Assembly: GCF_002237655.1 (NCBI RefSeq)
Contig: NZ_NOKT01000033.1
Coordinates: 28,997-92,996, forward strand
DNA length: 64,000 bases
From: Streptomyces sp. XY006
Lineage (GTDB): Bacteria; Actinomycetota; Actinomycetes; Streptomycetales; Streptomycetaceae
Reading direction: 5' to 3'
A program made the translations under genes and the position numbers. A model generated the notes under the pieces. That model was given only the letters and a program-made list of their open reading frames with translations. It was not told where the DNA came from and did not search any database. Positions 9,897 through 17,795 of the stretch are shown here, in pieces; the first letter of the stretch is position 1, and the number at the start of each line of letters is the position of its first letter.

Positions 9897-10430
9897 TCAC
9901 AGATGCAGAAGCATCCGGCTGTTGCCCAAGGTGTTCGGTTTCACTCGTTCGAGACCGAGGAACTCCGCGACACCCTCGTCATAGGAACGCAGCAGCTCCG
10001 CGTAGACATCCGTGTCGACCGGGGTCTCGCCGATCTCCACGAAGCCGTGCTTGCCGAAGAAGTCGACTTCGAAGGTCAGACAGAAAACCCGGCGAACGCC
10101 GAGCCAGCGGGCGGTCTGCAGCAACTTCTCCAGCACCAGGTGCCCGACGCCCGCGCCCTTGAGGCCGGGCTGCACCGCGAGAGTGCGCACTTCCGCGAGG
10201 TCTTCCCACATCACGTGCAGGGCGCCGCAGCCGACGACCTCGGCGTTGTCGTCGCGTTCCGCGACCCAGAACTCCTGGATGTCCTCGTAAAGGGTCACCG
10301 TTGCTTTGTCGAGGAGGATGCCCCCGCGGACGTAGGCGTCAAGGAGGCGACGCACGGCCGGGACATCGCTGGTGCGCGCCCGCCGGACGGTGATGGCTTT
10401 TGCGGGGGCGTCGGGGCTCTTCGCGGACAT
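9897..10430 (-). CDS. Short-form amino-acid N-acetyltransferase (N-acetylglutamate synthase type)
   Basis: 177 residues, a single GNAT domain. Acetyl-CoA binding motif A is VRTLAVQPGLKGAGVGHLVLEKL (about residues 80-102). The segment RRVFCLTFEVDFFGKHGFVEIGETPVDTDVYAELLRS matches the short actinobacterial ArgA type (as in mycobacteria), which acetylates L-glutamate or L-glutamine in the first step of arginine synthesis; it lacks the amino-acid-kinase domain of classical ArgA. It ends near the lsr2 promoter and starts 9 bp after the BlaI-like gene, so the two could be co-transcribed. No other arginine gene is nearby, so the biochemical role rests on family resemblance. Confidence 0.78.
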   Translation of the reverse strand: MSAKSPDAPAKAITVRRARTSDVPAVRRLLDAYVRGGILLDKATVTLYEDIQEFWVAERDDNAEVVGCGALHVMWEDLAEVRTLAVQPGLKGAGVGHLVLEKLLQTARWLGVRRVFCLTFEVDFFGKHGFVEIGETPVDTDVYAELLRSYDEGVAEFLGLERVKPNTLGNSRMLLHL

Positions 10431-10439
10431 GAACGGACG

Positions 10440-10949
10440 CTATCGCCCGCCGGACCCCTGAGCCGAGGCGGGGTTCTCCGGGGGGCCTTCCGCGGGTTCT
10501 GCCTGTTCCGGCTGTTCCGCCTGTTCCGGCTCGGTTGCGGCTTCCCGGGCTTCCGCGGATTCCGACGGTTCGGTCGGTTCCTGCGTTTCCGGGCCCTGGA
10601 CGATGCGTACGGCATCGCTGAGAGCCTGACGCTGTTCCTCGCTCATCATGCCGAAGAAGGCGACGAGAGCGGCGGCGGGGTTGTCGCTCTGCGACCAGGC
10701 GTCGTTCATCAGGGCGGCGGCGTAGGCGGCGCGGGTGGAGACCGCCTCATATCGATAGGCGCGGCCTTCCGCCTCGCGGCGCACCCAGCCCTTCTGGTGG
10801 AGATTGTCCAAAACGGTCATCACCGTGGTGTAGGCGATGGACCGCTCCTTCTGAAGATCTTCCAGGACTTCTCGAACGGTCACGGGGCGGTTCCACTTCC
10901 AGACCCGCGACATGACCGCGTCTTCGAGTTCTCCCAATGGGCGAGGCAC
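10440..10949 (-). CDS. BlaI/MecI/CopY-family transcriptional regulator
   Basis: 169 residues from a GTG at 10949. Residues 1-~75 are the winged helix (LGELEDAVMSRVWKWNRPVTVREVLEDL, AYTTVMTVLDNLHQKGWVRREAEGRAYRYEA), and ~76-115 the dimerisation helices (FFGMMSEEQRQALSDAV). The C-terminal ~50 residues are an acidic, Pro/Glu/Ala tail with repeated PEQAEQ, unusual for the family and probably disordered. No BlaR1-type sensor protease is adjacent, so the release signal is unclear. No good RBS precedes the GTG; a TATTGT 8 nt upstream could be a -10 giving a leaderless transcript. Confidence 0.85.
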   Translation of the reverse strand: MPRPLGELEDAVMSRVWKWNRPVTVREVLEDLQKERSIAYTTVMTVLDNLHQKGWVRREAEGRAYRYEAVSTRAAYAAALMNDAWSQSDNPAAALVAFFGMMSEEQRQALSDAVRIVQGPETQEPTEPSESAEAREAATEPEQAEQPEQAEPAEGPPENPASAQGSGGR

Positions 10950-11022
10950 AGCTCAGAACAATAGTGGGAGATCTCGGTAATGGCGTGGCGGACGTGCGCT
11001 TCACCGACGAACGGGAACAAAA

Positions 11023-11082
11023 AGGGCGTACGACTCGGAGGCGCGGGCACCGTGCGACGGGCCCCGCGGAGTCGTACGCCCT
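11023..11082 (-). terminator. Strong intrinsic terminator downstream of the small membrane protein gene
   Basis: 14-bp perfect stem (AGGGCGTACGACTC / GAGTCGTACGCCCT) with a long GC-rich loop region that can fold further, followed on the minus strand by TTTTTG. It lies 13 nt after the stop of the 62-residue gene. Confidence 0.85.
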
Positions 11083-11095
11083 GGGAGAGGTGAGG

Positions 11096-11284
11096 TCAGG
11101 CGCCGGTCTTCGGAGCGGGCGCGGAGGGCTGGCGGACGCCCTCCACACGCGTGAGGGCGGCGTCGACGGCCGCGTCCTCCTTGGCCTTGTTGGCGCCGCC
11201 CTGTGTCTTCACGATCACCCGGATCACGCCGATGAAGAACACGGCCATGACGACCGGGGGCAGCAGCGCGGAGACGTAGTCCAT
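11096..11284 (-). CDS. Small single-span membrane protein of unknown function
   Basis: 62 residues. One hydrophobic segment (SALLPPVVMAVFFIGVIRVIV, residues 5-25) is followed by a charged, Ala-rich cytoplasmic-type tail (KTQGGANKAKEDAAVDAALTRVEGV). This shape is conserved in Streptomyces but has no assigned function that I recognise. It has its own strong terminator and starts close to the next minus-strand gene, 18 bp after that gene's stop codon, so it may be the last gene of that unit. Confidence 0.7.
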   Translation of the reverse strand: MDYVSALLPPVVMAVFFIGVIRVIVKTQGGANKAKEDAAVDAALTRVEGVRQPSAPAPKTGA

Positions 11285-11302
11285 GGATCCAGGGTAGCCA
11301 CG

Positions 11303-11959
11303 TCAGCCCGCGGCGAGCTGCTGGGGGTTCGCCGGGGGTGGCGGGGCGGGTTTGCGGCGCGGGAAGACCTCGCCCGGGGTGGGGATCGGGCGGGAGGGCT
11401 TCGGGCCGCCCGGGGCGGGCGCCGGATCCGGGGCCGGGGAGGGCTTGGGAGCGGGCTTCGGGGCCGGCGGCTTGCGGGCGGGCTTCTTCTCGGGCTGCCG
11501 GTCGGCTCCGCCGGGCAGGGCCAGGAGGCGGGTGCGGGCGGCGGGGACGGTGGAGTGCACGCCGGGGTCCGCCGGGGCGCTGGTGGTGACGAGGGTGACC
11601 GTGCAGCGGTCCAGCAGGGCCGCGGCGGCGGGGTTGCCGCGCAGGGCGCGCAGGGCGGTGAGGTCGTCGGGACGGGGGCGGTAGCCGGCGGCCAAAGCCT
11701 CGTCGAGGAGTGTGAGGTAGCCGGCGGCGGTGCCGGGGAGTGCGGCGCGGTACCGGCCCAGGTCGGCCACGAGGAAGGCACGGAGCCTGGCCCCCTCCCG
11801 CATCGCCTCGTCGAGCGACTCTGCGAGACGGAGACAGTCCTGGACGTCGTCGGACGAGGCGGAGGTCGGGTGGAGGGCGAGGGCGAGAGCGCGGCGGAGC
11901 ACACGCAGCTCCTCCACGCCGAACGCCATGCCGCCGCGGGATCCGTAGGGCGTGGGCAT
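11303..11959 (-). CDS. Conserved hypothetical protein with helical core and Pro/Lys-rich tail
   Basis: 218 residues from the ATG at 11959; an ATG at 11929 (MAFGVEELRVLRRALALAL) is also possible and would begin right at the conserved part. Residues ~15-125 are helical (VQDCLRLAESLDEAMREGARLRAFLVADLGRYRAALPGTAAGYLTLLDEALAAGYRP). From ~130 on the chain is Pro, Lys and Ala rich (KKPARKPPAPKPAPKPSPAP), probably disordered. Streptomycetes share this protein; I do not recognise a function. No signal peptide or membrane span is apparent. Confidence 0.7.
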   Translation of the reverse strand: MPTPYGSRGGMAFGVEELRVLRRALALALHPTSASSDDVQDCLRLAESLDEAMREGARLRAFLVADLGRYRAALPGTAAGYLTLLDEALAAGYRPRPDDLTALRALRGNPAAAALLDRCTVTLVTTSAPADPGVHSTVPAARTRLLALPGGADRQPEKKPARKPPAPKPAPKPSPAPDPAPAPGGPKPSRPIPTPGEVFPRRKPAPPPPANPQQLAAG

Positions 11960-12159
11960 GCGGCGACGATACGCGCTAATCAGACAATTTCGACATAGCG
12001 GACGGGTGTGGCGCGGGGGACCACCCGGGTGGGCGGGGGTGCGGGTGCCCGCTGAGCTGCGGGCCGCCGTGCCGCCGGGGCGGCACGGGTGGGCGCGGCG
12101 GTGCCCCGCCGCGCCGGGCTGCGCACCCACCCGGCCCTGGTGGCGACGCCCCGCACCGC

Positions 12160-12957
12160 TCACATGCGGGAGACGTTCCGCTCGTACACCAGGCGCAGGC
12201 CGATCAGGGTCAGCCACGGCTCGTGCTCGTCGATGACCGAGGACTCGCCCAGGACCATCGGCGCCAGGCCGCCCGTGGCGATGACGGTGACGTCGTCGGG
12301 GTCCTCCGCCAGCTCGCGGGCCACCCGGTTGACCACGCCGTCGACCTGGCCGGCGAAGCCGTAGATGATGCCCGACTGCATCGCCTCGACCGTGTTCTTG
12401 CCGATCACGCTGCGCGGCCGGGCCACCTCGATCTTGCGGAGCTGGGCGCCGCGGACGCCGAGGGCCTCGACGGAGATCTCGATGCCGGGGGCGATGACGC
12501 CGCCGACGTACTCGCCGCGCGCGCTGACCGCGTCGAACGTCGTCGCCGTGCCGAAGTCGACGACGATCGCGGGGCCGCCGTAGAGCTCGACGGCCGCGAC
12601 CGCGTTGATGATGCGGTCCGCGCCGACCTCCTTGGGGTTGTCCATGAGGATCGGGACGCCGGTCTTGACGCCCGGTTCGACGAGGATGGCGGGCACGTCG
12701 CCGTAGTAGCGGCGCGTCACCTCGCGCAGCTCGTGCAGGACCGAGGGGACGGTCGCGCAGATGGCGATGCCGTCGATGCCGTCGCCCAGCTCGTCGCCGA
12801 GCAGCGGGTGCATGCCCATCAGGCCCTGGAGGAGGACCGCCAGCTCGTCGGCGGTGCGGCGCGCGTCCGTGGAGATGCGCCAGTGTTCGACGATCTCCTC
12901 CCCGTCGAACAGGCCCAGGACCGTGTGGGTGTTTCCTACGTCGATCGTCAGCAGCAT
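12160..12957 (-). CDS. coaX: Type III pantothenate kinase
   Basis: 265 residues. The ASKHA-fold phosphate motif LTIDVGNTHTVLGLFDG is at the N-terminus, the second motif VVDFGTATTFD is near residue 130, and VIATGGLAP lies toward the C-terminus. It phosphorylates pantothenate in the first committed step of CoA synthesis without feedback by CoA, needing a monovalent cation. It is the last gene of an overlapping operon with panC, nadB and nadC, 17 bp after nadC, so pantothenate production and its phosphorylation are placed under common control. Confidence 0.95.
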   Translation of the reverse strand: MLLTIDVGNTHTVLGLFDGEEIVEHWRISTDARRTADELAVLLQGLMGMHPLLGDELGDGIDGIAICATVPSVLHELREVTRRYYGDVPAILVEPGVKTGVPILMDNPKEVGADRIINAVAAVELYGGPAIVVDFGTATTFDAVSARGEYVGGVIAPGIEISVEALGVRGAQLRKIEVARPRSVIGKNTVEAMQSGIIYGFAGQVDGVVNRVARELAEDPDDVTVIATGGLAPMVLGESSVIDEHEPWLTLIGLRLVYERNVSRM

Positions 12958-12974
12958 GGCCCGTACCCGCTCCC

Positions 12975-13958
12975 CTACTCCGCCGGCCGCAGGTCCAGGC
13001 CGATGTCCAGGATCGGCGAGGAGTGGGTGAGGGCTCCGACGGCCAGGTAGTCGACGCCGGTGTCGGCGTAGGCCTTGGCGTTGTCGAGGGTGAGGCGGCC
13101 TGAGGCCTCCAGCGCGGCGCGGCCCTGGACGATCGCGACGGCCTCCGCGCACTCGGCGGGCGTGAAGTTGTCCAGAAGGATCAGGTCGGCGCCGGCGTCC
13201 AGCACCTCGCGGAGCTGGTGCAGGGTGTCGACCTCGACCTCGATGGGGACCTCGGGGAAGCGGGCGCGGACCGCCTGGAAGGCCTGGGCGACGCCGCCCG
13301 CGGCGACCACGTGGTTGTCCTTGACGAGTGCCGCGTCCGAGAGGGACATGCGGTGGTTGACGCCGCCGCCGCAGCGGACCGCGTACTTCTCCAGGCTGCG
13401 CAGGCCGGGGGTGGTCTTGCGGGTGTCGCGGACCCTGGCCTTGGTGCCCTCCAGGACGTCCGCCCACGCGCGCGTGGCCGTCGCGACACCCGACAGGCGG
13501 CACAGGATGTTCAGCGCGCTGCGCTCGGCGGTGAGCAGGTCGCGGGTACGGGTGGTGACCGAGAGCAGCTTCTGGCCCGCCTCGACGCGGTCGCCGTCCT
13601 CGGCGTGGCGCTCGATCTCCAGCTCCTCCTCGCAGACGACCGAGATGACGGCCTCGGCGACGCGCAGGCCGGCCACGACGCCCGCCTCGCGGGCGGTGAA
13701 GTCGGCCGTGGCCACCGCGTCCTCGGGGATCGTCGCGACCGTGGTCACGTCCACGCCGTGGGCCAGATCCTCCTGGAGTGCCACGTTGGCGATGTCCTCG
13801 ACCTCGACGGGGTCGAGACCGGCGTCGGCCAGGAGCTGGGCGAGCGCGGGGTCGAGGCCGCACTCCAGGTACGTCTCGTCGTCCGCGCCGCAGGCGCAGC
13901 CGTCGCCGCAGCCGCCGGAGGAGGCGAGGGGAAGGTCGGGGGTGGTCACGTCGGTCAC
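12975..13958 (-). CDS. nadC: Nicotinate-nucleotide pyrophosphorylase (carboxylating)
   Basis: 327 residues from the GTG at 13958, which overlaps the nadB TGA as GTGA. Residues 1-~40 are a Streptomyces-type extension with clustered cysteines (GGCGDGCACGADD). The catalytic barrel carries RDTRKTTPGLR, RCGGGVNHR, KDNHV, IEVEVDTL and LLDNFTP, the quinolinate and PRPP contacts. It converts quinolinate and PRPP to nicotinate mononucleotide, CO2 and PPi. It acts after NadB; nadA is not in the window, so the pathway is split. Confidence 0.96.
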   Translation of the reverse strand: MTDVTTPDLPLASSGGCGDGCACGADDETYLECGLDPALAQLLADAGLDPVEVEDIANVALQEDLAHGVDVTTVATIPEDAVATADFTAREAGVVAGLRVAEAVISVVCEEELEIERHAEDGDRVEAGQKLLSVTTRTRDLLTAERSALNILCRLSGVATATRAWADVLEGTKARVRDTRKTTPGLRSLEKYAVRCGGGVNHRMSLSDAALVKDNHVVAAGGVAQAFQAVRARFPEVPIEVEVDTLHQLREVLDAGADLILLDNFTPAECAEAVAIVQGRAALEASGRLTLDNAKAYADTGVDYLAVGALTHSSPILDIGLDLRPAE

Positions 13959-15664
13959 TGCTCCTGGAGGGCGGGGGGCGGGAGGGTCGCGGGGAAGTGT
14001 GTCGTGTCCGTGGTGTGCACGGCCAGGCTCCGGTCGGGGTTCAGGCGTACGACGATGTGGCGGCGCCAGGCCGTGTCGTCGCGCTCGGGGTGGTCCTCGC
14101 GCCAGTGGCAGCCCCGGGTCTCCTCGCGCAGCCGGGCGGCGGCGACCAGGACGCGGGCCACGCACAGCAGGTTGGTGGCCTCCCAGGTGTCGACGCCGGG
14201 CTCGGCCGTCTTGCCGTTCTCGGCGAGGGCCTCCCGGGCGTCCGTGTGCAGGCGCTGGAGCTGGTCGGCGGCCTTGGTGAGCGACTCCGCCGAGCGCAGG
14301 ACGCCCGCCCCGACGGTCATGATCCGCTGGATGGTGAAGCGGGCCTCGGCGGTCTGCAGGGGGTGCTCGGGGATCTCGGGGTGCGGCAGCGGCCGCGGCA
14401 CGCGCGCGTGCAGGCCGGTCGCCGCGATGTCGGCCGCGATGCGCTCGGCGTAGACGAGCCCTTCGAGCAGGGAGTTGGAGGCCAGGCGGTTGGCGCCGTG
14501 CACGCCGGTGCAGGCGACCTCGCCGCACGCGTACAGGCCCGGGACGGTCGTACGGCCGTGGGAGTCGGTGCGGACGCCGCCGGAGGCGTAGTGGGCGGCC
14601 GGGGCTACCGGTACGGGCTGGGTGACCGGGTCGATGCCGTGGGCGCGGCAGGCGGCCAGGATCGTCGGGAAGCGGTGCTCCCACATCTCGGCGCCGAAGT
14701 GGCGGGCGTCGAGGTACATGTGCTCGGCGTCCTGCTCCTGCATGCGGCGCGTGATGCCCTTGGCGACGATGTCCCGGGGGGCCAGCTCGGCGAGTTCGTG
14801 CTGGCCGACCATGAAGCGCACGCCGTCGGCGTCCACCAGGTGGGCGCCCTCGCCGCGCACCGCCTCGGAGACCAGGGGCTGTTGCCCCTCGGCGTCCGGG
14901 CCGAGGAACAGCACGGTCGGGTGGAACTGGACGAACTCCAGGTCGCTGACCTCGGCGCCCGCGCGCAGGGCCAGGGCCACGCCGTCACCGGTGGACACCG
15001 ACGGGTTGGTCGTGGCGGAGAAGACCTGGCCCATGCCGCCCGTGGCGAGGACCACCGCGGGGGCGTGGACGGCGCCGACGCCGTCGTGCTGGCCCTCGCC
15101 CATCACGTGCAGGCTGACGCCGGCCGTGCGGCCCTCGGCGTCCGTGAGGAGGTCCAGCACGAGGGCGTTCTCGACGGTGCGCACACCGCGCGCGCGGACC
15201 GCCTCGACCAGGGCGCGGGAGATCTCGGCGCCGGTGGCGTCGCCGCCGGCGTGGGCGATGCGGCGGCGGTGGTGGCCGCCCTCGCGGGTCAGTTCCAGAC
15301 CGCCCTCGGTGGACTCGTCGAACCGGGCGCCGGTCTCGATCAGCCGGCGCACGGCGTCGGGTCCCTCGGTGACGAGGAGACGCACGGCCTCCTCGTCGCA
15401 CAGGCCCGCGCCCGCGACCAGGGTGTCGTCGAGGTGCTGCTCGGGGGTGTCGCCCTCGCCGAGGGCCGCGGCGATGCCGCCCTGCGCCCAGCGGGTGGAG
15501 CCGTCGTCGAGCCGGGCCTTGGTGACGACCACGGTGCTCAGTCCGGCCGCCTCGCAGCGCAGGGCCGCGGTCAGCCCCGCCACGCCGGAGCCGACGACGA
15601 CCACGTCCGCGGCGATGGACCACCCGGGGGCGGGCGCGTGCAGTCGTATGCCTGTGGAGGTCAC
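13955..15664 (-). CDS. nadB: L-aspartate oxidase
   Basis: 569 residues from the GTG at 15664, overlapping the panC stop as GTGA. An N-terminal FAD-binding Rossmann motif (VVVVGSGVAGLTAAL) is followed by the fumarate-reductase-like capping domain and catalytic region with EFVQFHPTVL, RGEGAHLVDADG, GINRLASNSLLEG-like HGANRLASNSLLEGL. C-terminal helical domain present. The enzyme oxidises L-aspartate to iminoaspartate for quinolinate synthesis. Overlaps on both sides indicate translational coupling. Confidence 0.96.
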   Translation of the reverse strand: MTSTGIRLHAPAPGWSIAADVVVVGSGVAGLTAALRCEAAGLSTVVVTKARLDDGSTRWAQGGIAAALGEGDTPEQHLDDTLVAGAGLCDEEAVRLLVTEGPDAVRRLIETGARFDESTEGGLELTREGGHHRRRIAHAGGDATGAEISRALVEAVRARGVRTVENALVLDLLTDAEGRTAGVSLHVMGEGQHDGVGAVHAPAVVLATGGMGQVFSATTNPSVSTGDGVALALRAGAEVSDLEFVQFHPTVLFLGPDAEGQQPLVSEAVRGEGAHLVDADGVRFMVGQHELAELAPRDIVAKGITRRMQEQDAEHMYLDARHFGAEMWEHRFPTILAACRAHGIDPVTQPVPVAPAAHYASGGVRTDSHGRTTVPGLYACGEVACTGVHGANRLASNSLLEGLVYAERIAADIAATGLHARVPRPLPHPEIPEHPLQTAEARFTIQRIMTVGAGVLRSAESLTKAADQLQRLHTDAREALAENGKTAEPGVDTWEATNLLCVARVLVAAARLREETRGCHWREDHPERDDTAWRRHIVVRLNPDRSLAVHTTDTTHFPATLPPPALQEQ

Positions 15665-16662
15665 GAGGCGGCTCCGAGGGTTCCGAAGGTGAGGGGGATG
15701 TTGTCGATCAGCCGGGTCGCCCCGACCCGGGCGGCGACGGCCAGGACCGCCTCGCCGGTGAAGTCGTCGCCGATCTCGGTGAAGTCGGTCGGGTCGACCA
15801 GGGCGAGGTAGTCCAGCCTGAGCGGCGGTTCGAGGCGGGCGGCCTCGTCGAGGACCTGGCGGGCGGCCGCGCGGACGGCGGCCGGGCCGCCCGGGACGGC
15901 CGTCGCCACGGCGTGCGCGTCGGCCGCCGCGCGGGACTCGCCGAGGGCGCTGAGGGCCTCGGCACGCGCGCGTGTGGCGGGCACCTCGCGAGCCCGGGCG
16001 CGCAGCGCCTCCTGCGCGGCGTGCCGGTCCTGGCCCGCGAACAGCGCCCGGGACAGGGCGAGGGCCGTGCGCCGCTCGGCGGCGGAGAGGTAACGGTTGC
16101 GGCTGGACAGGGCCAGGCCGTCCTCCTCGCGCACGGTGGGCACGCCGACGATCTCCACGCCGAAGTTCAGGTCCCGCACCATGCGGCGGATCAGCGCGAG
16201 CTGCTGGGCGTCCTTCTGGCCGTACAGGGCGACGTCGGGGCGGGTGAGGTGCAGCAGCTTGGCGACGACCGTCAGCATGCCGTCGAAGTGCCCCGGGCGG
16301 GAGGAGCCCTCCAGGCGCTCCCCCATGGGGCCGGCGGTGACGCGGACCTGGGGTTCGCCGCCCGGGTAGACCTCGTCCACGGCGGGGGCGAACACGACGT
16401 CGGCGCCCGACCGCCCGGCGAGCTCGACGTCGGCGTCCAGGGTGCGCGGGTAGCGGTCGAGGTCCTCGCCCGCGCCGAACTGCAGCGGGTTGACGAAGAC
16501 GGTGACGACGACCTCGCCCCCGGGTCCGGCGATGGCGCGGGCCGTGCGGATGAGCGTGGCGTGGCCCTCGTGCAGGGCGCCCATCGTCATCACCACGGCA
16601 CGGCGGCCCGTACGCGCGCGTGCGTGCAGTTCACCGGCGGTGCGCAGCAGGGTGGTGGTCAT
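15661..16662 (-). CDS. panC: Pantothenate synthetase
   Basis: 333 residues. MTMGALHEGHATLI holds the HxGH signature, VFVNPLQF and YGQKDAQQ bind pantoate and ATP, and LALSSRNRYLS is the KMSKS-like loop. It joins pantoate and beta-alanine using ATP. The chain is somewhat longer than the ~280-residue E. coli enzyme, mainly from Ala-rich insertions near residues 205-265. The start overlaps the upstream DUF2520 gene stop as ATGA. Confidence 0.96.
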   Translation of the reverse strand: MTTTLLRTAGELHARARTGRRAVVMTMGALHEGHATLIRTARAIAGPGGEVVVTVFVNPLQFGAGEDLDRYPRTLDADVELAGRSGADVVFAPAVDEVYPGGEPQVRVTAGPMGERLEGSSRPGHFDGMLTVVAKLLHLTRPDVALYGQKDAQQLALIRRMVRDLNFGVEIVGVPTVREEDGLALSSRNRYLSAAERRTALALSRALFAGQDRHAAQEALRARAREVPATRARAEALSALGESRAAADAHAVATAVPGGPAAVRAAARQVLDEAARLEPPLRLDYLALVDPTDFTEIGDDFTGEAVLAVAARVGATRLIDNIPLTFGTLGAAS

Positions 16663-17597
16663 CGGGCGTCCCCCTCGGTGCCTCGGGTCCCGTCGGTCTC
16701 GTCGGCGAGTACCCCGAGGAGGTTCTCGGCGAGCTCCGGCTTCAGCAGGCCGTGCGCCAGGGCGCGGTCGGCGGTGGCGCGGGCCATGGCCAGGTATCCG
16801 GCGACGGTCTGCGGGGCGTGCCGGCGCAGCTGCGTGACGTGCGCGGCGACCGTGCCCGCGTCCCCGCGCGCGACCGGGCCGGTGAGGGCCGCGTCGCCGG
16901 AGCGCAGGGCGTTGTCCAGGGCCGCGCCGAGCAGCGGGCCGAGCATCCGGTCGGGGGCGGACACCCCGGCCGCGCCGAGCAGTTCCATCGACTGGGCGAC
17001 CAGCGTGACCAGGTGGTTGGCGCCCAGGGCGAGGGCCGCGTGGTACAGCGGCCGGTTCTCCTCGGCGATCCACTCCGGCTCGCCGCCCATCTCGATGACC
17101 AGGGCCTCGGCGGCCAGGCGCAGCTCCTCGGGCGCGGTGACGCCGAAGGAGCAGCCGGCCAGGCGCTGGACGTCCACGGGCGTGCCGGTGAAGGTCATCG
17201 CCGGGTGCAGGGCCAGCGGCAGCGCGCCCGCGCGCAGGGCGGGGTCGAGCACGCCCACGCCGTACCGGCCGGAGGTGTGCACGAGCAGCTGCCCCGGCCG
17301 TACCGAACCGGTGTCGGCGAGACCCGCGACCAGCTTCGGCAGGGCGTCGTCCGGGACGGTCAGCAGCACCAGGTCGGCCCGCTTCAGGACGTCCTCGGGC
17401 GGCAGCACCGGCACGTCGGGCAGCAGCTGCGCGGCCCGGCGCCGGGAGGCGTCGGACACCGCGGAGACGGCGACCGGGCGGTGCCCGGCGAGCTGGAGGG
17501 ACGCGGCCAGTGCGGGTCCCACGCGGCCGGCGCCGACGACGCCGACGGTGAGCCGCGCGGGGCGGTCCCTGGGGTCTGGCTGTGGGGTTGTGTTCAC
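16659..17597 (-). CDS. Rossmann-fold/DUF2520 oxidoreductase, first gene of the panC operon
   Basis: 312 residues from a GTG at 17597. An N-terminal NAD(P) Rossmann motif (LTVGVVGAGRVGPALAASL, residues ~16-34) precedes DADLVLLTVPDDAL-type strands. The C-terminal helical DUF2520 domain (residues ~150-290, with GCSFGV, ENRPLYHAALALGANHLVTL) resembles the dimerising domain of 6-phosphogluconate-dehydrogenase-like enzymes. The same overall architecture is seen in ketopantoate reductase. Four-base overlap with panC suggests a role in pantothenate synthesis, such as ketopantoate reduction. No reaction is proven for the family as far as I know. Confidence 0.85.
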   Translation of the reverse strand: MNTTPQPDPRDRPARLTVGVVGAGRVGPALAASLQLAGHRPVAVSAVSDASRRRAAQLLPDVPVLPPEDVLKRADLVLLTVPDDALPKLVAGLADTGSVRPGQLLVHTSGRYGVGVLDPALRAGALPLALHPAMTFTGTPVDVQRLAGCSFGVTAPEELRLAAEALVIEMGGEPEWIAEENRPLYHAALALGANHLVTLVAQSMELLGAAGVSAPDRMLGPLLGAALDNALRSGDAALTGPVARGDAGTVAAHVTQLRRHAPQTVAGYLAMARATADRALAHGLLKPELAENLLGVLADETDGTRGTEGDAR

Positions 17598-17795
17598 TCG
17601 ACGGCGGCCTTCCCGTTCCAGTCCGCTCCGGGTACCGGACGATTTCTCGTCATGTTAACGCGATCGGTTCCGGGGGCGTCCGGTTGTCCACAGGCTGTGC
17701 GTTCCGGTGGACACGGCGGCGATGGGCTCGTGTGCGGCCCGGGCGTACGGAAATGCGGGTGCCGGGCCGCACGCGCGCGGGGGAGGATCCGGGGC

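Noticed and set aside
11303..12217. Longer 304-residue version of the hypothetical protein
   Set aside because: The extra N-terminus is low complexity and crosses the intergenic region; starts at 11959 or 11929 fit better.
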